This document shows, piece by piece, positions 1-10,167 of a DNA stretch of 52,594 nt (the stretch's first letter is position 1; every line of letters starts with the position of its first letter). The position numbers and the translations under genes were made by a program. Below the pieces are notes generated by a model. The model worked only from the letters and a program-made list of their open reading frames with translations, was not told the origin of the DNA and did not search any database. Source of the DNA: Cyclospora cayetanensis (taxonomy: Eukaryota > Apicomplexa > Conoidasida > Eucoccidiorida > Eimeriidae); the NCBI RefSeq assembly GCF_002999335.1, contig NW_020312182.1:1-52594 (forward strand). Reading direction: 5' to 3'.

Positions 1-350
1 CGCCATTCACCACAAAGCAACTGAAAAGCAGCGATACAACTGCAGCAACAAAACAACGCCATTCACCACAAAGCAACTGAAAAGCAGCGATACAACTGCA
101 GCAACAAAACAACGCCATTCACCACAAAGCAACTGAAAAGCAGCGATACAACTGCAGCAACAAAACAACGCCATTCACCACAACGCAACTGAAGAGCAGT
201 GGTACAACTGCAGCAACAAAACAACGCCATTCACCACAACGCAACTGAAAAGCAGCGATACAACTGCAGCAACAAGACAACGCCATTCACCACAAAGCAA
301 CTGAAAAGCAGCGATACAACTGCAGCAACAAAACGACGCCATTCACAACA
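1..350. repeat. 56-bp tandem repeat array, six full copies plus a partial one
   Basis: Copies begin at 1, 57, 113, 169, 225 and 281, and a seventh starting at 337 diverges after about 14 bases. Copies differ by only a few substitutions, for example near 188-203. The unit contains CAACTGCAGCAACAAAAC. The period of 56 is not a multiple of three, so the array cannot encode one stable repeat peptide. It is cut by the left edge of the window, so its true length is unknown. Confidence 0.95.
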
Positions 351-434
351 AACAACGGCAATACAGCATGGTGAAGGCAGCACACCCTACAAGCGACTTG
401 ATGAGCGACTTTTATTGTGCCGCACAATAGCAGG

Positions 435-1367
435 TCAGCTGCAGCAGGCACGCACTTGTTTCTTAAGAACTTGGGGGCTGTAGATGTATCCATAGACTTC
501 GTCCAGAGCAAGCAGCGCTGCTGGAGGTTTGACTCTGACAGGTTCTGGCTGTCTGGATGGCTGCTGCTTCTGGCACTGCTGGAATCGCTGCAGCACATTG
601 CGCGCAGTTGCTGCATCAAGAGAATGCTCTTCGATTTGCAGAGCATCTCGCAGCTGCTGCAGAGACACCAGAGCTGCGATGCCGTGTTCCCCCAGCAGTC
701 GTTCTTCCCCCCCCCCCTCCTGTTGTTGATGTTGCTGCTGAGCACGCAGCTTTTCCTCCTGCTTCTCCCCCTGCTGCTGCTGTTTCTCCTGCTTCTCCTT
801 CATCTCTTGTTCTCCCTGCCTCTGTCGGGAGAGCAGTATCTGGCCTTGCTCCTCTGCAATGCAGCCGAGCAGATCCTTGTAGCGCTGCTGCAGCTGCTGC
901 TGCAGGCGGGGTTGCACCGAGCCGTATGCCCTCAGCGCTGACATGTTGTGCAGTACAAAATCTCTTGCTGCTGCCAAGAGCAGCAGCTGCTGCTCCGGCT
1001 GCAGTTTGCCATGCTGCTGCCTCAGGGAAGTAAAGTACCCCGCAATCGAAGGGGGCAGCTGCTGCAGCAAAAACTCAAATCCAAAGGGCGCCCTTGGCGC
1101 TTCCAAGGCTTGAGGAACAGGGTGTACAGGCAGCTGCATCACGGAATACCTCCTGCTGCTGCATGTGCCGCTGCTGCATGTGCTGCTGCTTCTCTTGCCG
1201 CCGATGCTGGGAAGCCAAGATGAGGAACTGATGAAGGCTCCCCTGCTGAGCATGCGAGGAGCGACTCTGCCGCTGCTGCATGCGCTGCCCGTCGCTGCAG
1301 CCTCTACGGCTGCAGCGACAGCCGCCAGAGTGCCGCAGCAGCAGAAGCAGGCATTCCCACCCCCCTC

Positions 1368-1400
<33 letters not shown>

Positions 1401-1436
1401 GTGCCTACTCCAACGTCGTGTGTCTTCTCGACCCAT
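435..1436 (-). CDS. Unidentified Gln/Leu-rich protein, 3' exon(s)
   Basis: This is a 333-codon open frame on the minus strand, ending in a TGA at 435-437. I do not recognise the family. The most protein-like part starts near 1132, after a possible acceptor (GTGATGCAG), and reads on through LQQLPPSIAGYFTSLRQQ and a Gln/Glu/Lys-rich, probably coiled-coil stretch (about residues 205-245). It ends in a mixed C-terminus containing LDEVYGYIYSPQVLKKQV. The first 100 residues of the open frame are poly-Leu and Ser/Cys-rich sequence created by CAG/CTG repeats and are probably intronic. Upstream exons would lie toward 2.2 kb. The gene is divergent from the BCNT gene at 2871. A chance frame in CAG-rich DNA is the main alternative. 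Confidence 0.45.
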
Positions 1437-2870
1437 GGAGGCACATTAAAAGGAGGCCTTTCTGCTGCTGAGCTGCTGCCTTGCTTACTTCATCGCCATT
1501 CAACAATGCGCTGGTTCTACTCCCATCATATACACATGTATACATACATATGTGTATTGCCTCGCACCGCGCAGCGTATATGCACGGCCTTGATGAGCTG
1601 CAGGCTTGCTGCTGCTTGCACGCACCAAAGGAGCTGCGCTGCTGAGCAGCTGCTCCTGCTGCAGCGGGGGAGGCGGAGCAGCAGAAACACTGGGGCAAAG
1701 AGGGAGGGACTGGGAAGGGGAGGGGGGAGAAAGGCGGTGCTGCTCAGGAAGCCACTGCTAGCAGAGCGACTGCTCTAGCGGCAGCACTCATACACACAGA
1801 GGCGCCCAGCCTGTGGCTCCCGACGTTTTCTGATTCAAGAGTTGCTGCGGCAGCAGCAGCTCTTGCGGTGCCGTGCCCGTGCAGCGAAGGGAGCGGGGGG
1901 AGTGTGCTGCTGCGTTTTTTCTTTGTATTCGCCTTCGTTTTGATGAAGAAGGACGGTCTTTTGTCTCTGCGCACTGTAAATGTCACACTTAGGGGGCAGA
2001 GGCAGCCGCCGTCCCCGCGTCGGCTGCAGTCTTGCAGCCGCAGCAGCGGCCAAGACTGCAGCCGCTCGAAGCGCCTGAAGTGTTGCAGTTGCTGTTTTTC
2101 TGAATCTGCGTGCACATTCTGCTTCTGAGACTTCTACGTCCAAGGATTTCGTCAAAGGTCTAACTGCCCTTCTGCCGCGTCGCCGCTGCCGCCTGCATGC
2201 AGCTGCGGGAGGCCTACACAAACACAGCAGCTGGAAGCAGCTCTTCTTTCCACGCGCTTAAAATCTGGCTGCCCCATCCATCCCCCACCCAGTGAATTCT
2301 CCGCGCTTTCCCAAGCATCTCGCCCGTGCATCATGTGCAGGCAGCAGCAGAGGCTGCAGCAGTGACCTGAGGTGTCTGTTGAAGCAGCCGCACGGACGCG
2401 CCAAGAGCACCGCCAGCGTAGCAGCGAAGGCTCTTGCTCTCCTTCTAACATGCATAGCTCAGCTAAGTCGCTGCCAGCAGATCTGGGAACATCCGGAGGG
2501 AGAAGAGCAGCAGCAGCAACAACATCTGCAGCAGCAGCAGTATCAGCATTAGCAGCAGCAGTAGCAGTATCATCATCAGCAGCAGCAGCAGCAGTATCAG
2601 CATTAGCAGCGTCATTAGCAGCAGTATCATCATCATTATCAGCAACTGCAACAACAACAGCATCGGGAGGGGCCGCTTCACCTGAGCGTCGGCTTTAAGC
2701 TCCACTGGACGGAGGCAGACGTCTGCAGTTCAGTATACGCAGACTCCCGAGGACGGCGCTTGCCTGCGCGCTGTGGCTGTTCTCCAGTGGCATATTAAAA
2801 AGCCACTGCTAGCCTTTGCCTGCCATTTTTAAAAAGCAGCAGCACCAGCCCAGCCGCATGCAGCGTCAGG
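1437..2870. other. Gap between divergent genes; possible upstream exon
   Basis: On the minus strand at about 1990-2160 a frame reads SLDVEVSEAECARRFRK and then an Ala-rich stretch, which could be an upstream exon of the 435-1436 gene. I could not find splice sites linking the two. The rest is CAG-rich, low-complexity DNA leading to the trinucleotide tract at about 2507. The 5' region of the BCNT gene should be here, but no promoter motif stands out. Confidence 0.3.
2507..2670. repeat. CAG/CAT/CAA trinucleotide repeat tract
   Basis: An interrupted run of CAG units with CAT, CAA and TAG interruptions lies about 200 bp upstream of the BCNT start codon. It is typical of coccidian CAG tracts. In-frame TAG triplets show it is not a polyglutamine exon on the plus strand in that frame. 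Confidence 0.9.
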
Positions 2871-5800
2871 ATGTCTCTACTGCAAGCGTCTTTCGCCTCA
2901 GACACGGAATCTGACGACGAAGACTTTGAGTGCTCGGGGATTGCCAACAGCAGCAGCGACTCAGAAGACGAGGGCGAAGATGATATCCAGAGTAGCAGCA
3001 ATCACGGCTCTAACGCAGCAGAAGCAGCAGAAGTAGCAGAAGCAGCACGCTGCGGCAGGAAGAAGTTCAAGCTCGTCGTCAAGTAGGCCGTGTGGGGGAG
3101 CGTTGGGGTGGGGGATTGCGCTGTTGCCACTGCTGTGCAGACGCGTGGTGTTGGCGAGCTTCCTGTTGGTGTCTGTCTCGCGTGGCTTTCGAGCCTTTGA
3201 GGCTTCTTTCTGCTTGCTGCACTCGTCGCTGTCACAGGCAGAATAAGCGCACGGAGAAACTCCGACAGCAGCTGCAGCAGCGCGCCGCTGCAGACGCGGT
3301 GTACGAGGAGCTGAGGAAGCAGCACCAGCTGGCCGTCAAAGGCTATCCTGCTTCCGTAAGCCAAGCTGCAGCTCTTGTGTTTATTATATCCCTTCGCTTC
3401 CTTTCTTTCTTGCTCTCTCTCTCTCCCCGCTGCATCCTCGCCCACCCCTCCGACTGTGCCGCTGCTCGCTTGCTTGCTGCTGCCCTTGCTTGCTGCTGCA
3501 CTTGCTGCTGCGCTTGCTTGCTGCTGCACTTGCTTGCTGCTGCATTTGCTTGCTGCTGCCCTCAGGTTGCGGCTGACAATTTGCTGCTCCGCTTTCACAA
3601 ACGGATGCCATCAGTGCGATCTCCCGCCACGAGTGCCTCCGTGTTGGGAGCTCTTGCGCTGCACTGCTCAAAGGTGCAACCGTCAAGTGCTGCTGCCGCT
3701 GCTGCTGCTGGAGTCGATGCCGCCAGAGACCCCCCAGGCGCAGCACAAGCAGCAGCAACAGCGTCAGCAAAGGAGGCAGTACAAGCAGCAACAGCATCAG
3801 CAGGGGAGGCAGCACAAGCAGCAGCAACAGCAGCAGTAACGCTGCCTCAGCCAGTAGAGAAGTTGGATATTGCTGCCCTCAAAAAGGTGCACAGTTTTGC
3901 CGCAAAAAGCGCTGCTAATAATCCCGTGCAGCCGCTGCGTGAGAGGGGGAGTGGAGGGGAATGGAGGGGGTGGTGCGATCAAGGGATGGGGAGGGGGGAA
4001 GGGGGGACTGTTGTGGGAGTGCTGCTCTGTTGTTGTTTTATTTTTTTTCCTCCCTCTGCAGCGCTGCCGAGGAGCGTCTTCCGAAGGACTACGTGAACTT
4101 ATTAGAGGAGCTCTTCAGGAAGGTATGACAAACTGCCCTTGCTACTGTTGTCGCTTTTGTTGCTAGTGGTGATGCTGCTCCTATTCCTGTTGCTGTTGCT
4201 GTTATCCCTCCTATTTATGTTGCTGCTGCTGCCTTTATGTTTTCTTGTGCGGCTGCCCATCGACCGCGTGTGGGCAGCCGCTTTAGAGTGTTGGCGCGCG
4301 TAGGTAGGGAAAGGGTGCGATTTGTGTGCTGCTGGTGCGGGAGCGCTTCGTGATGCAGGCGCAGCCTTAAGTGAAAAGACTATTACAAAGACAGTCCGTT
4401 TTGCCGGTCGAGAATTTCAGTGAGAGGAGCACCACCTCGCAGCGTCCCGTGGCGTTGAGGCCTTTTTCTCGCCGTTGCTTCCGCCCTCTCCCGCCCCCCC
4501 TCCTTCCGTCACGTGTTGTGCAGCGGAGGAGCAGAGTGCAGAGAGGCTGGCAAGAGATCTGTCGCTTTCTGCTGTCTGCGTGCTCTTACCAGCCGCCGCG
4601 CGTCGTGGTGGACGGGCTTGCATGTGCATATGGCCCTGTGTTCTTAGGATCGAGGAGAAAGTCTCGGCAGAGCGATTTGCAGCCTTCGAGAAGAGGCAGC
4701 AGAAGCAACACGTGCAAGTCAAGGGCAAACTGCAAGCTCTGGATGCTCTTGACAAAGGTCTTGTGCCGTGTCTTCCGCTGCTGCTCTTGCCGCTGCTCTC
4801 GCTGGTGTCAGATGCCGCATGGCCTCGCTGCCGCGTGTGTGCTGCAAGAAGCCTGCAGGACGGGACTGTTGCATTCTGTATTTTTGGCGGCTGCTGTCGA
4901 TGTGTGCTGCAGCCCTTGGGAGCGCCGCGACAGTCAATTCCGTGCAGAAATCACGGGCGGATTGGTGAGCCTCAAAGCGACTTCTCAAGACTCCAGTCTT
5001 AGGTCTTACAGCGCAGCTTCCACGCCTGCAGGCCTCGGTGGTGGGGGCTTGGTGTGAGGGGCGGAAAATTCTGCGCTTGTGGACGTGCCGCTGCAGGAGT
5101 CAATTCAAGGAGAAAGCGGGGATCGAGGACGAGCTCAGAAGAGGCAGAGGGCAAGCTGAAATGCTGCTGTCGTTGTTGCTTCGCCATTCAAAAATGAGTT
5201 TCTGCAGGCGCTGGGGTCGAGGGGGGCGGCCTCCCCTAGCTCCTAGCAGCTACACGCTCGGAGCGATTGCCGGCCTTCAAGAGTTGCTGCATCTACGTAT
5301 GATGTATATATTATATTTCATGATTCATTTTATGAATCGTTCAATGTGGTCTTGAAATATTTTGGTTAGAGCATTATCAATATCATTTTTTTTCGTCCTT
5401 TTCATGAGAAACTCATAGAGATAATCTCCAGCTGTACATTCAGGTATATATATCTGGTCTTTTTTGACCTACGGAATAGTTGTTTGATACATTTTATGTA
5501 TGTAGCTAGGAAAATGTATCCGTTTGCATGCACGTTAAGAGATCTTATCCACACATACGCACCCACACAAGGGTCTCTTTGTCTAGCTCCGTTGCCATGA
5601 ACACAGGGGCCTCAAAGAGGGAGCGCGTGTTGGAGAGCCGCGATTTGCGCGTGCATAAGTGGCAGTCGCGTAGTGTGTCATGCGAATTTGTGCTTACTGC
5701 TCCTTGCGAACTCTTCTTGCTGCCGTTGCCGCAGGTACCTCGAGCGCCAGGCCTTCTTGGCCGACACCACATGGAGCATACACCAGCAAAATGTTGAGTT

Positions 5801-5876
5801 GCGCAGGCAGCAGGAGCAGCAGGAGCAGCAGAAGCAGCAGAAGCAGATGCAACAACCCAAAGCCACGGGCTTGTGA
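2871..5876 (+). CDS. BCNT/Swc5 family protein, a subunit of SWR1-type chromatin remodeller
   Basis: The family (yeast Swc5, human CFDP1) helps SWR1/SRCAP load histone variant H2A.Z. Exon 1 (2871-3082) encodes the acidic N-terminus (DTESDDEDFECSG). Exon 2 is 3238-3355. Exon 3 starts at 3566 and is Ala-rich; its donor at about 3938-3970 is not settled. Exon 4 is 4062-4122 (LPKDYVNLLEELFRK). Exon 5 is 4379-4419 and encodes TITKTVRFAGREF, like the family's TITKVFDFAGEE. About 4525-4590 is probably coding but its edges are uncertain. Then come 4648-4757, a 31-nt exon at 4934-4964, 5097-5168, and 5735-5876. The last three give the BCNT-C hallmark: SRADWSQFKEKAGIEDEL, then YLERQAFLADTTW, ending in a Gln-rich tail. 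Phases agree except around exons 3-4 and 5-6. Intron 2 carries CTTGCTTGCTGCTG repeats just before its acceptor. Identification rests on the C-terminal domain and the TITK..FAG block. Confidence 0.8.
3476..3562 (+). repeat. CTTGCTTGCTGCTGC-type repeat forming a 3' splice-site tract
   Basis: A short imperfect tandem repeat of CTTGCTTGCTGCTGC-like units ends in CCCTCAG at the acceptor of BCNT exon 3 (3566). The CTG/CTT repeat thus serves as the polypyrimidine tract of this intron. Confidence 0.75.
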
Positions 5877-7679
5877 AGCGCAACCTTCTCGCCTCTTCGA
5901 GAAGCAGCAGCAGCGGCTTTAAGGGGCCAGCGCTGCTTCGCATCTGAGGCAGACTGCATTCCCTGCTGCTCCTGCCGTGCAGCACCCATGCGCTGGTCAT
6001 CAGCGATGGAAGCTCCTAAAAAGTGCTCTAGGGGGCTGCTCTCGCTGCAGTGCCAGCGCTGCCCTTTGAGTGCAACGCAGTGCGCCGGCAGTACGTGCTG
6101 CTGCAAGGATAAGTAGTAGCGGGGCAAGAAAGTCGTGCAGCGCGATCCAGCGGGAGAGGCAGAGGTACAAATTCGGCGTCTTTTTCAAACATGCCACGTG
6201 CAGATCCTTTGCCAAGAAAAAGAAATAACAGGCCTCAACCGCGCCGCTATGTATGCACGAAGGAACGCGGAAATAGATATATATATATATATCTGGGAAA
6301 CAGAAGCGCCAGAAAAGTAAATTAGCTGGTAGATAGCCCCGCGTTAATCACTTTCCTGCGAAAAGCGCCTGTTTTCCCTGTTACTTGGCACACGCATGAA
6401 GAGGGGGGTTGCCGTGTCGGTGCTGGCACCCTTGTAATTGCGAGGCCAATATTGGGAGCGTGGGCAGCCTCACCCCTGCCGCTGTTGCAGTTACCACGAG
6501 TTGCTAGCGTGCATCTAGCAACTGCATCACGCTGCAGGGCAGGCGGCAGGGGCCTCGAGGTAGACATTCGAATGATTCTAAGGCACTGCTGCCCCTGCGC
6601 ATAAAAGTGCTTGGCTGCCTTCCACCTGTTTTCTTCGCCTTTCTCTCGCAGTACCCATTTCTGTGCGAACCTTTGCATCTATATATCGATACGCCTAAAG
6701 TCGCATGTCTATATAGTTGCCTCCCTCTGCCCCTCTAGGGCGTATCTGTGTAGCTGTCTGTTTCTCCCTCTTTCTGGTTCTCGCGCACGCAAGCGAAAGA
6801 AGGGAAAGCGAAGATCCTCTGCTTCCTAAAAACAAGGGAGGTGGGGTGTGTGATGTGGCAGGAGGGAATGGCAGCAGACACCCCCTGCTTGACGCATGGG
6901 CGCATGTCCACGCAGCAGCACCTCTCCTCCCCCTTCCCCATGCGCCCCTCCCCTCTCCGCCTCCTTCAAGGACTGCCCGGAGTCGCACGGATATAGGGGG
7001 AGATCTCGCGGCAAGCGGTGCGGCAACGGAAAGCTTCCTTGGAAAGAACCATCATCGCGAGGGGGCGGGGGACCTACCGGCCCGAAGCCAGCACAGCCTC
7101 TTTTGCTGAATTTTCAGCGCCTCAAATCCAGTGACGTGGCGACTTTTTCCGCTTGACCTTATTCGAACTCGGTGTCAGAAGGGGCCAAGCTGCAAATACG
7201 GACGGCTCCACTTTCCTCCTGCAGCTCAGCCCTCAGCAGCTCCTGCGAAAACGAACAGATGCGCGCTCCTCGTGGCGTCTCGCGCCGTTTTTCTTTCGCC
7301 CTTGCGGGTCGTTCAGCACTTTTGGAGAGTGTGCATGTGGACCAGGCCGGCTCTGCTTGCGTTAGAGCGTGGAAGGGGACGGAGGGAACACAGCCGCACA
7401 AGACGGCACAGCCAGCATGCGGCCCCCGCGCGAGGGGTGTGTGGAGTGCCACGGGAGCACGACCTCCTCCCGTGCAGAGGCGCCAAGAGACGCGCAATGG
7501 AGGCGCTTAATTTTTACTCAAAGGCACCAGCGATGAGCACCGCAGTCACGCGCGAACGTGGCATCCCTTTTTTCCCCTGCGCATCCGTCAACTGGCTACC
7601 CCTCTCTACTTTGCGCAAAGACCTGTTTCTCTGTCAAACGCTCCCTACAAAAAAAAAGGCTCTACAGGTCTCTGGCTTC
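5877..7679. other. Region between convergent 3' ends of BCNT and Yippee genes
   Basis: No gene is certain here. Two minus-strand frames look partly protein-like. At about 5880-6080, after TATCCTTGCAG, a frame reads HCVALKGQRWHCSESSPLEH. At 7159-7235, after GTTTTCGCAG, a frame reads ELLRAELQEESGAV and ends in a TAA. Neither has a start codon or a linked partner exon, so both may be chance in GC-rich DNA. A short (TA)n lies at about 6272-6292. Confidence 0.3.
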
Positions 7680-8588
7680 CTACAGACTAAGGTGCCTCAC
7701 GCGCTCCAAGATGTACTTCCCCTCTTTGTACTTTTGCGACTCCTGGACGGCAAAGCGGTACCGCCAGCCCACGTTCGTGCCGCAGTCGTTGCAGTAAATA
7801 TCAACTATCGTGTGCTTGCCTAACCGCAGCGCACATCTAGCAAGCTCTCGAATGGAGAGACGGAGAGGCGGACGAGAGGAGAGCTACACTTGTGGGAGAG
7901 GAGGAGCGCAGCAGCAGCAGCCCACGAAAGCAGACTCGCTCTCGAGAAGCCAGCCTCATCACAAAGCCCTCCTTGCACAGCCCTACACTACTGCCGGCAG
8001 GCTCACCAGTCGTCATGACGCGGTCTTCACACTGGCCTTCCGAAACATTTGTTGCCCTGCACCGGCGAGCCACACAAACAGTGGCCGTGTAAAGTCTGAA
8101 CTTGCAAGATATATCTGCGTGTTTGCAAACCCTGTGAGTTGCCATGAACACGCCCTTGACTGAGAGTCTAGAAACCCCTAGAAGCCTGGCAGATCTCCAA
8201 AGGCTTAGACCGCAAACCCTTCGCATACTTGTCAAAGAGCCATGCCGGTCCAGTGCGGCCTCTGAATTGTTTCGAGGCGAGATCGCTGCGGGCTGCGAGG
8301 TGCGAGTGGCACAGGCGGCAGCTGAAGGAGAGAAACGCAGCAGGTTACTGGCTTGCGCGTATGAGCCCATGCGGAGTGGGCTGAAGTTGCGAGCGCGCCA
8401 TAGAGGAAGGGAAAGAGACCGCCGCGCGCGGCAAGTTGCCTGTGCAAGCACTAGGCTTCACGCAGGAAAGCGGTGGGAGAAGCACACACCCAACCACAAG
8501 CACAAGAGGGGAGAGGCCCGAACACGAACCCCCAAACTCACACATATACCTTGGTGTCGACCAGCCACTCCTTGAAAAGGCGCCCCAT
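7680..8588 (-). CDS. Yippee-like zinc-binding protein (YPEL family), 109 aa
   Basis: Four exons on the minus strand: 8588-8542, 8321-8229, 8056-8007 and 7819-7680. All joints are in phase (2, 2, 1). Donors include a perfect GTGAGT after exon 1. The protein starts MGRLFKEWL. It has the two Yippee zinc knuckles, CRLC (Cys17/Cys20) and CNDC (Cys73/Cys76), between them [14 protein letters not shown], and near the end the diagnostic [13 protein letters not shown]. Length matches the usual 110-120 residues. Family members are small zinc-binding proteins of nuclear, centrosomal or ubiquitin-ligase-adaptor character. The Yippee fold resembles that of cereblon's CULT domain; the role in apicomplexans is not known to me. 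The gene converges on BCNT. No feature looks broken. Confidence 0.93.
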
Positions 8589-10167
8589 AGAAAGAGAGAG
8601 CAAATAACACAGAAGGGAGCGCAGGTGTCAATTATTAACGCTATTGGAGCAGACAGGAGGGAAAACGGCTGCAAATGGCTGGTGCAACCATCAACGCCCT
8701 GCCGCTCCTCGGGCAATCGGCACTGCGGGTTGTAACACCAATGAAGCACACATGCGAAAGGGGGGTTTCTCAGCCGCGTACAAGGATGGCAATTAAGCTT
8801 GGCGCAGTGATTTATGCGAAGATACAAATGAACGCAGATGAACGCACTCGCCCCTTAGCCACCAGGTGGTATTGGGGGATGTTCTGGCTGCCGAAGCCAC
8901 CACGTGCTAGTCGACCAGCACTCTCAAAAAGTCCTCAAAAACCCAGGGATTGAGCCAGACCTAACATTAAAAAGCACAAACGAGCGCAAAACCGTACGCA
9001 AGGGTATCTATGTCTTGAATGTGGGCTTTTGTGGTTCGTTTCTTCCAGTAGACCACTGGTACATTCGAGTGACGGTGGCACTACCCGGTGCAAATTTATG
9101 CAAGATTGTTAACTGCATTGCAGTTCTTAGGAATTTCACGTTTTTGTTTTTCTGTTCGTCGCACCTTGCGTATTCCCCTTTTTATTCCAGATTGTAGGCT
9201 GGTGAACATGGGACGCAGAAGACATAACGGTGGAGGGTAGAATCAGTGCAATGGATACTTTCTTTTGCTTCCCCCTTTCTTCTTTCGTTTATCGTATTTG
9301 CATGCTCACCTGAAAAGGCGGATGATGGATACTGTAACAGAAGATGCATCAACTACTCATAAAAGGAATCCGCTGACTCCACGGTAGAGTGCGTGTACCC
9401 TGGAGGTCTAATGGGCTTTCGTCTGAAACCAATGCTACCTTTCTAGCGCCTTCTAGCTCACATTGTAGCTCCTGTTTTATTTTTCTTTTCCTCTTATTAC
9501 GCTGTGGCGGCTCTGTCTGATGATTTAGTAGTGGTCTGCTTCTACGCGAATTCCACTCGCCATCAAAGAACACTCGTTTCATCTATTTGATTGGGTAGAT
9601 AATTACTAGACTATTTGCTGCACTTGATTCAAAATCGAGATATACATAATTATTCGCGTCTCGTTGGCTGTCTAATAGAACCACTCGATTGAAACTCATG
9701 TCGCCCTACTTTCTGCGGGAGGGCTTCACACTGTGAAACCAATGGTACATGGATTCGTTCCTCAGTAGAGTTACACCACCGTATATAACCAAGCAGACAA
9801 GAATCGACGAAGTGGAAGCGAGCGTAAACGAGCAATAGCTAGACGGAGGATTACAATATGACGGAGAAAAGAATCCAGCACTGGTAGCATTCAGCGCAGT
9901 CTGTTTGTTGTAGCGTTACCTCACTTCCGAAACAAGCCACGAATAACGATATCAAGAACATTATACGCCCTGGTAGAAGCAAATCCTTCTTCAGCTCTGG
10001 TGGGATCACTTCCTTCCTTTCATAAGGAAAATTTCAATCAGCTTCCAAATGCTTCGGTATGCCCTTCCCTTGCCTACAGGATGACAAATTGCCTTCAAAT
10101 CCTGATGAACAGAGAGCTGAGGTCAGTCATAGCAGCGTATGTGCTGCTACGAAATGTAAAACTTGTT
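8589..10167. other. Intergenic region between Yippee 5' end and ribophorin II 3' end
   Basis: Both flanking genes are on the minus strand, so this should hold the Yippee promoter and the ribophorin II 3' UTR and terminator. I see no convincing exon, RNA gene or repeat. Composition becomes more AT-rich from about 9.1 kb. Confidence 0.5.

Noticed and set aside
3092..4096. 334-codon plus-strand open frame read as one exon
   Set aside because: It runs through clear BCNT introns; only its 3566-3938 part is coding, as exon 3.
7131..7823. 230-codon plus-strand open frame
   Set aside because: It is antisense to the last Yippee exon and to its 3' region; no family resemblance or splice support.
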